From Alphaproteobacteria bacterium (lineage in GTDB: Bacteria > Pseudomonadota > Alphaproteobacteria > M2410), in NCBI GenBank assembly GCA_030614785.1, contig JAUWTJ010000023.1:1-52664 (forward strand): a DNA stretch of 52,664 bases, read 5' to 3'. The translations under genes were made by a program, and so were the position numbers. The notes beneath the pieces were generated by a model. That model was given only the letters and a program-made list of their open reading frames with translations, did not search any database and was not told the origin of the DNA. Below, in pieces: positions 51,397 to 52,664 of the stretch (position 1 is its first letter; each line of letters opens with the position of its first letter).

Positions 51397-52527
51397 ATGC
51401 AAATCACCAGCACCTTTGACTCAGGCAACATCATTTGCCGCGATGCGTCCGACCCTTCCAACGTCGAGCTTGAGATCAGGGTCGACAATGACGCGGAATT
51501 TTATCAGTGGTTCTACTTCCGCGTTACCGGGGCGGCGGGAGAAGAGTGCTCGTTTCGCATCGTCAATGCGGGCGGGGCTGCCTATACCGAGGGCTGGGCC
51601 GACTACTGCGCGGTTGCCTCCTATGATCGGCAGAACTGGTTTCGGGTCGATACCGAATTTGACGGCGAGGTGCTGAGCATCCATCACATGCCCGAGGTGG
51701 GCTCGGTCTATTACGCCTATTTTGCGCCCTATACGGTGGAGCGCCACGCCGACCTCATCGCGCACATGCAGCTGTCGCCGATTGTTCAACACGAGATGCT
51801 CGGCAAGACCCTCGACGGCCAGGATCTGGATCTCCTGAAAATCGGGTTCGATGATGAAGACAAGAAGATTTGCTGGATCATTGCGCGGCAACACCCGGGC
51901 GAGACCATGGCCGAATGGTGGATGGAGGGCTTCCTGCACCGGCTGAGCGACCCCGATGATCCTGTGGCGCGCGAGCTGCTTGAGCGGGCGGTGTTCTATG
52001 TGGTGCCCAATATGAACCCGGATGGCTCAAAACGCGGGCACTTGCGTACCAATGCTGTTGGTTCCAATCTCAACCGGGAATGGATGGATGCCTCGCTCGA
52101 AAAGAGCCCGGAGGTGTTTTATGTGCGCGAAATGATGGCGCAGACCGGGGTTGATTTCTGTCTCGATGTCCACGGCGACGAGGCACTGCCCTATAATTTC
52201 ATCGCCGGGGCCGAGGGTGTGCCGGGGTGGACGGATCGTCTCGACGCGCTGCAGGACAGGTTTTGCACCGAGCTCGTCGGTCTCAATCCGGATTTCCAGA
52301 CCGGCGAGGGCTATGACGTGGATGCGCCGGGTGAGGGCAATCTCACAATGTGCACCAACTATGTCGCCCAGACCCATGACTGCCTCGCCATGACCCTTGA
52401 AATGCCGTTCAAGGACACGGTGGAGACGCCGAACGACATCACCGGCTGGTCGCCGGAGCGGGCCCGCAAGCTCGGCGAGGCCTGCCTCGGCGCACTTTTC
52501 CGGGTGGTTGACGATCTGCGGGAATAG
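51397..52527 (+). CDS. M14-family zinc carboxypeptidase, cytosolic carboxypeptidase-like
   Basis: A 376-residue protein with an N-terminal beta-sandwich domain (about 1-115) then an M14 peptidase domain. Zinc ligands are His166 and Glu169 (RQHPGETMAEW) and His259 (LDVHGDEALPYNF); catalytic Glu335 lies in TLEMPFKD, and NPDGSKRGHLRTNAVGSNLN holds the substrate-binding Asn/Arg. The N-domain plus this order recalls the CCP/AGTPBP branch that trims acidic C-terminal residues. There is no signal peptide, so it should act in the cytoplasm. A GAGAG site precedes the ATG. Confidence 0.9.
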   Translation: MQITSTFDSGNIICRDASDPSNVELEIRVDNDAEFYQWFYFRVTGAAGEECSFRIVNAGGAAYTEGWADYCAVASYDRQNWFRVDTEFDGEVLSIHHMPEVGSVYYAYFAPYTVERHADLIAHMQLSPIVQHEMLGKTLDGQDLDLLKIGFDDEDKKICWIIARQHPGETMAEWWMEGFLHRLSDPDDPVARELLERAVFYVVPNMNPDGSKRGHLRTNAVGSNLNREWMDASLEKSPEVFYVREMMAQTGVDFCLDVHGDEALPYNFIAGAEGVPGWTDRLDALQDRFCTELVGLNPDFQTGEGYDVDAPGEGNLTMCTNYVAQTHDCLAMTLEMPFKDTVETPNDITGWSPERARKLGEACLGALFRVVDDLRE

Positions 52528-52637
52528 TGTGGCGGTCCCCGCCATGATCATGCGGAAATGGAGGCTGGTTCCGCATCCCGATACAAGGTTAGTATAAGAA
52601 AAGCAAAAACAGCCGAATCGCTTGAGGGAGAACCATT

Positions 52638-52664
52638 GTGCCGAATCTTTCCAGAATAGTTGTA
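52638..52664 (+). CDS. Possible start of the next gene (partial)
   Basis: GTG at 52638 follows GAGGGAGAA at good spacing and opens the frame VPNLSRIVV (initiator Met for GTG) up to the window edge. Only nine codons are visible, so identity cannot be given. Confidence 0.4.

Overview
The window reads as a chromosomal segment of an alphaproteobacterium, fairly GC-rich, order uncertain. The best evidence is gene order. recG faces sdhE-mfd. A purine block purC-purS-purQ-purL runs into bolA and a CGFS monothiol glutaredoxin, with the F1-ATPase zeta inhibitor (DUF1476, an alphaproteobacterial protein) and purB beside it. This is a familiar alphaproteobacterial arrangement. I see no phage, insertion sequence, CRISPR array or classical defence island.

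Layout. 1-6200: the 3' end of hppA (proton-pumping pyrophosphatase) with its terminator, a polytopic membrane protein, a small secreted protein, a VOC protein, an enoyl-CoA hydratase-like protein, a PEP-CTERM protein, and a truncated haemoglobin divergent from an HxlR-type regulator across a palindromic site. 6200-11350: a D-aminoacylase-like amidohydrolase, an MDR-family oxidoreductase and a roughly mirror-symmetric set of detoxification genes (GFA-GST facing VOC-GFA). 11350-19050: a receiver-domain protein, then recG, sdhE and mfd. 19050-23560: a VOC protein, a LysE exporter divergent from a LysR regulator, an MFS transporter and small gene remnants. 23450-28930: a solute-binding lipoprotein tightly linked to a membrane histidine kinase without any ABC permease, a FrnE-like thioredoxin-fold protein and a diguanylate cyclase. 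29140-35330: alpha-methylacyl-CoA racemase plus VOC protein, argC, an A/T-rich HExxH protein flanked by two palindromic repeats, a 3-hydroxyacyl-CoA-type SDR and RNase D. 35500-44500: aspS, grxD, bolA, the pur genes, the zeta subunit, a histidine phosphatase and purB. 44580-52664: a TonB-dependent receptor overlapping a PQQ-type sugar dehydrogenase gene, radC, map, sfsA, a CinA/MoaB-domain protein, tRNA-Leu(UAA), an M14 zinc carboxypeptidase and the first codons of another gene.

How genes work together. The pur genes supply most of the mid and late steps of IMP synthesis. BolA and Grx4 form an Fe-S trafficking pair. The enoyl-CoA hydratase, AMACR and hydroxyacyl-CoA SDR, although scattered, suggest use of branched or unusual acyl-CoAs. 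RecG, Mfd and RadC are housekeeping DNA maintenance proteins.

The most interesting leads are: (i) the substrate-binding lipoprotein/histidine kinase pair behind an 8-bp-arm inverted repeat, which looks like a ligand-sensing system rather than a transporter; (ii) the PQQ-type dehydrogenase/TonB-receptor pair, possibly cofactor scavenging; (iii) two families of dispersed palindromic repeats, one flanking a compositionally distinct metalloprotease-like gene; and (iv) an in-frame 15-bp tandem repeat inside a GFA-family gene. None of these is proven novel from sequence alone.
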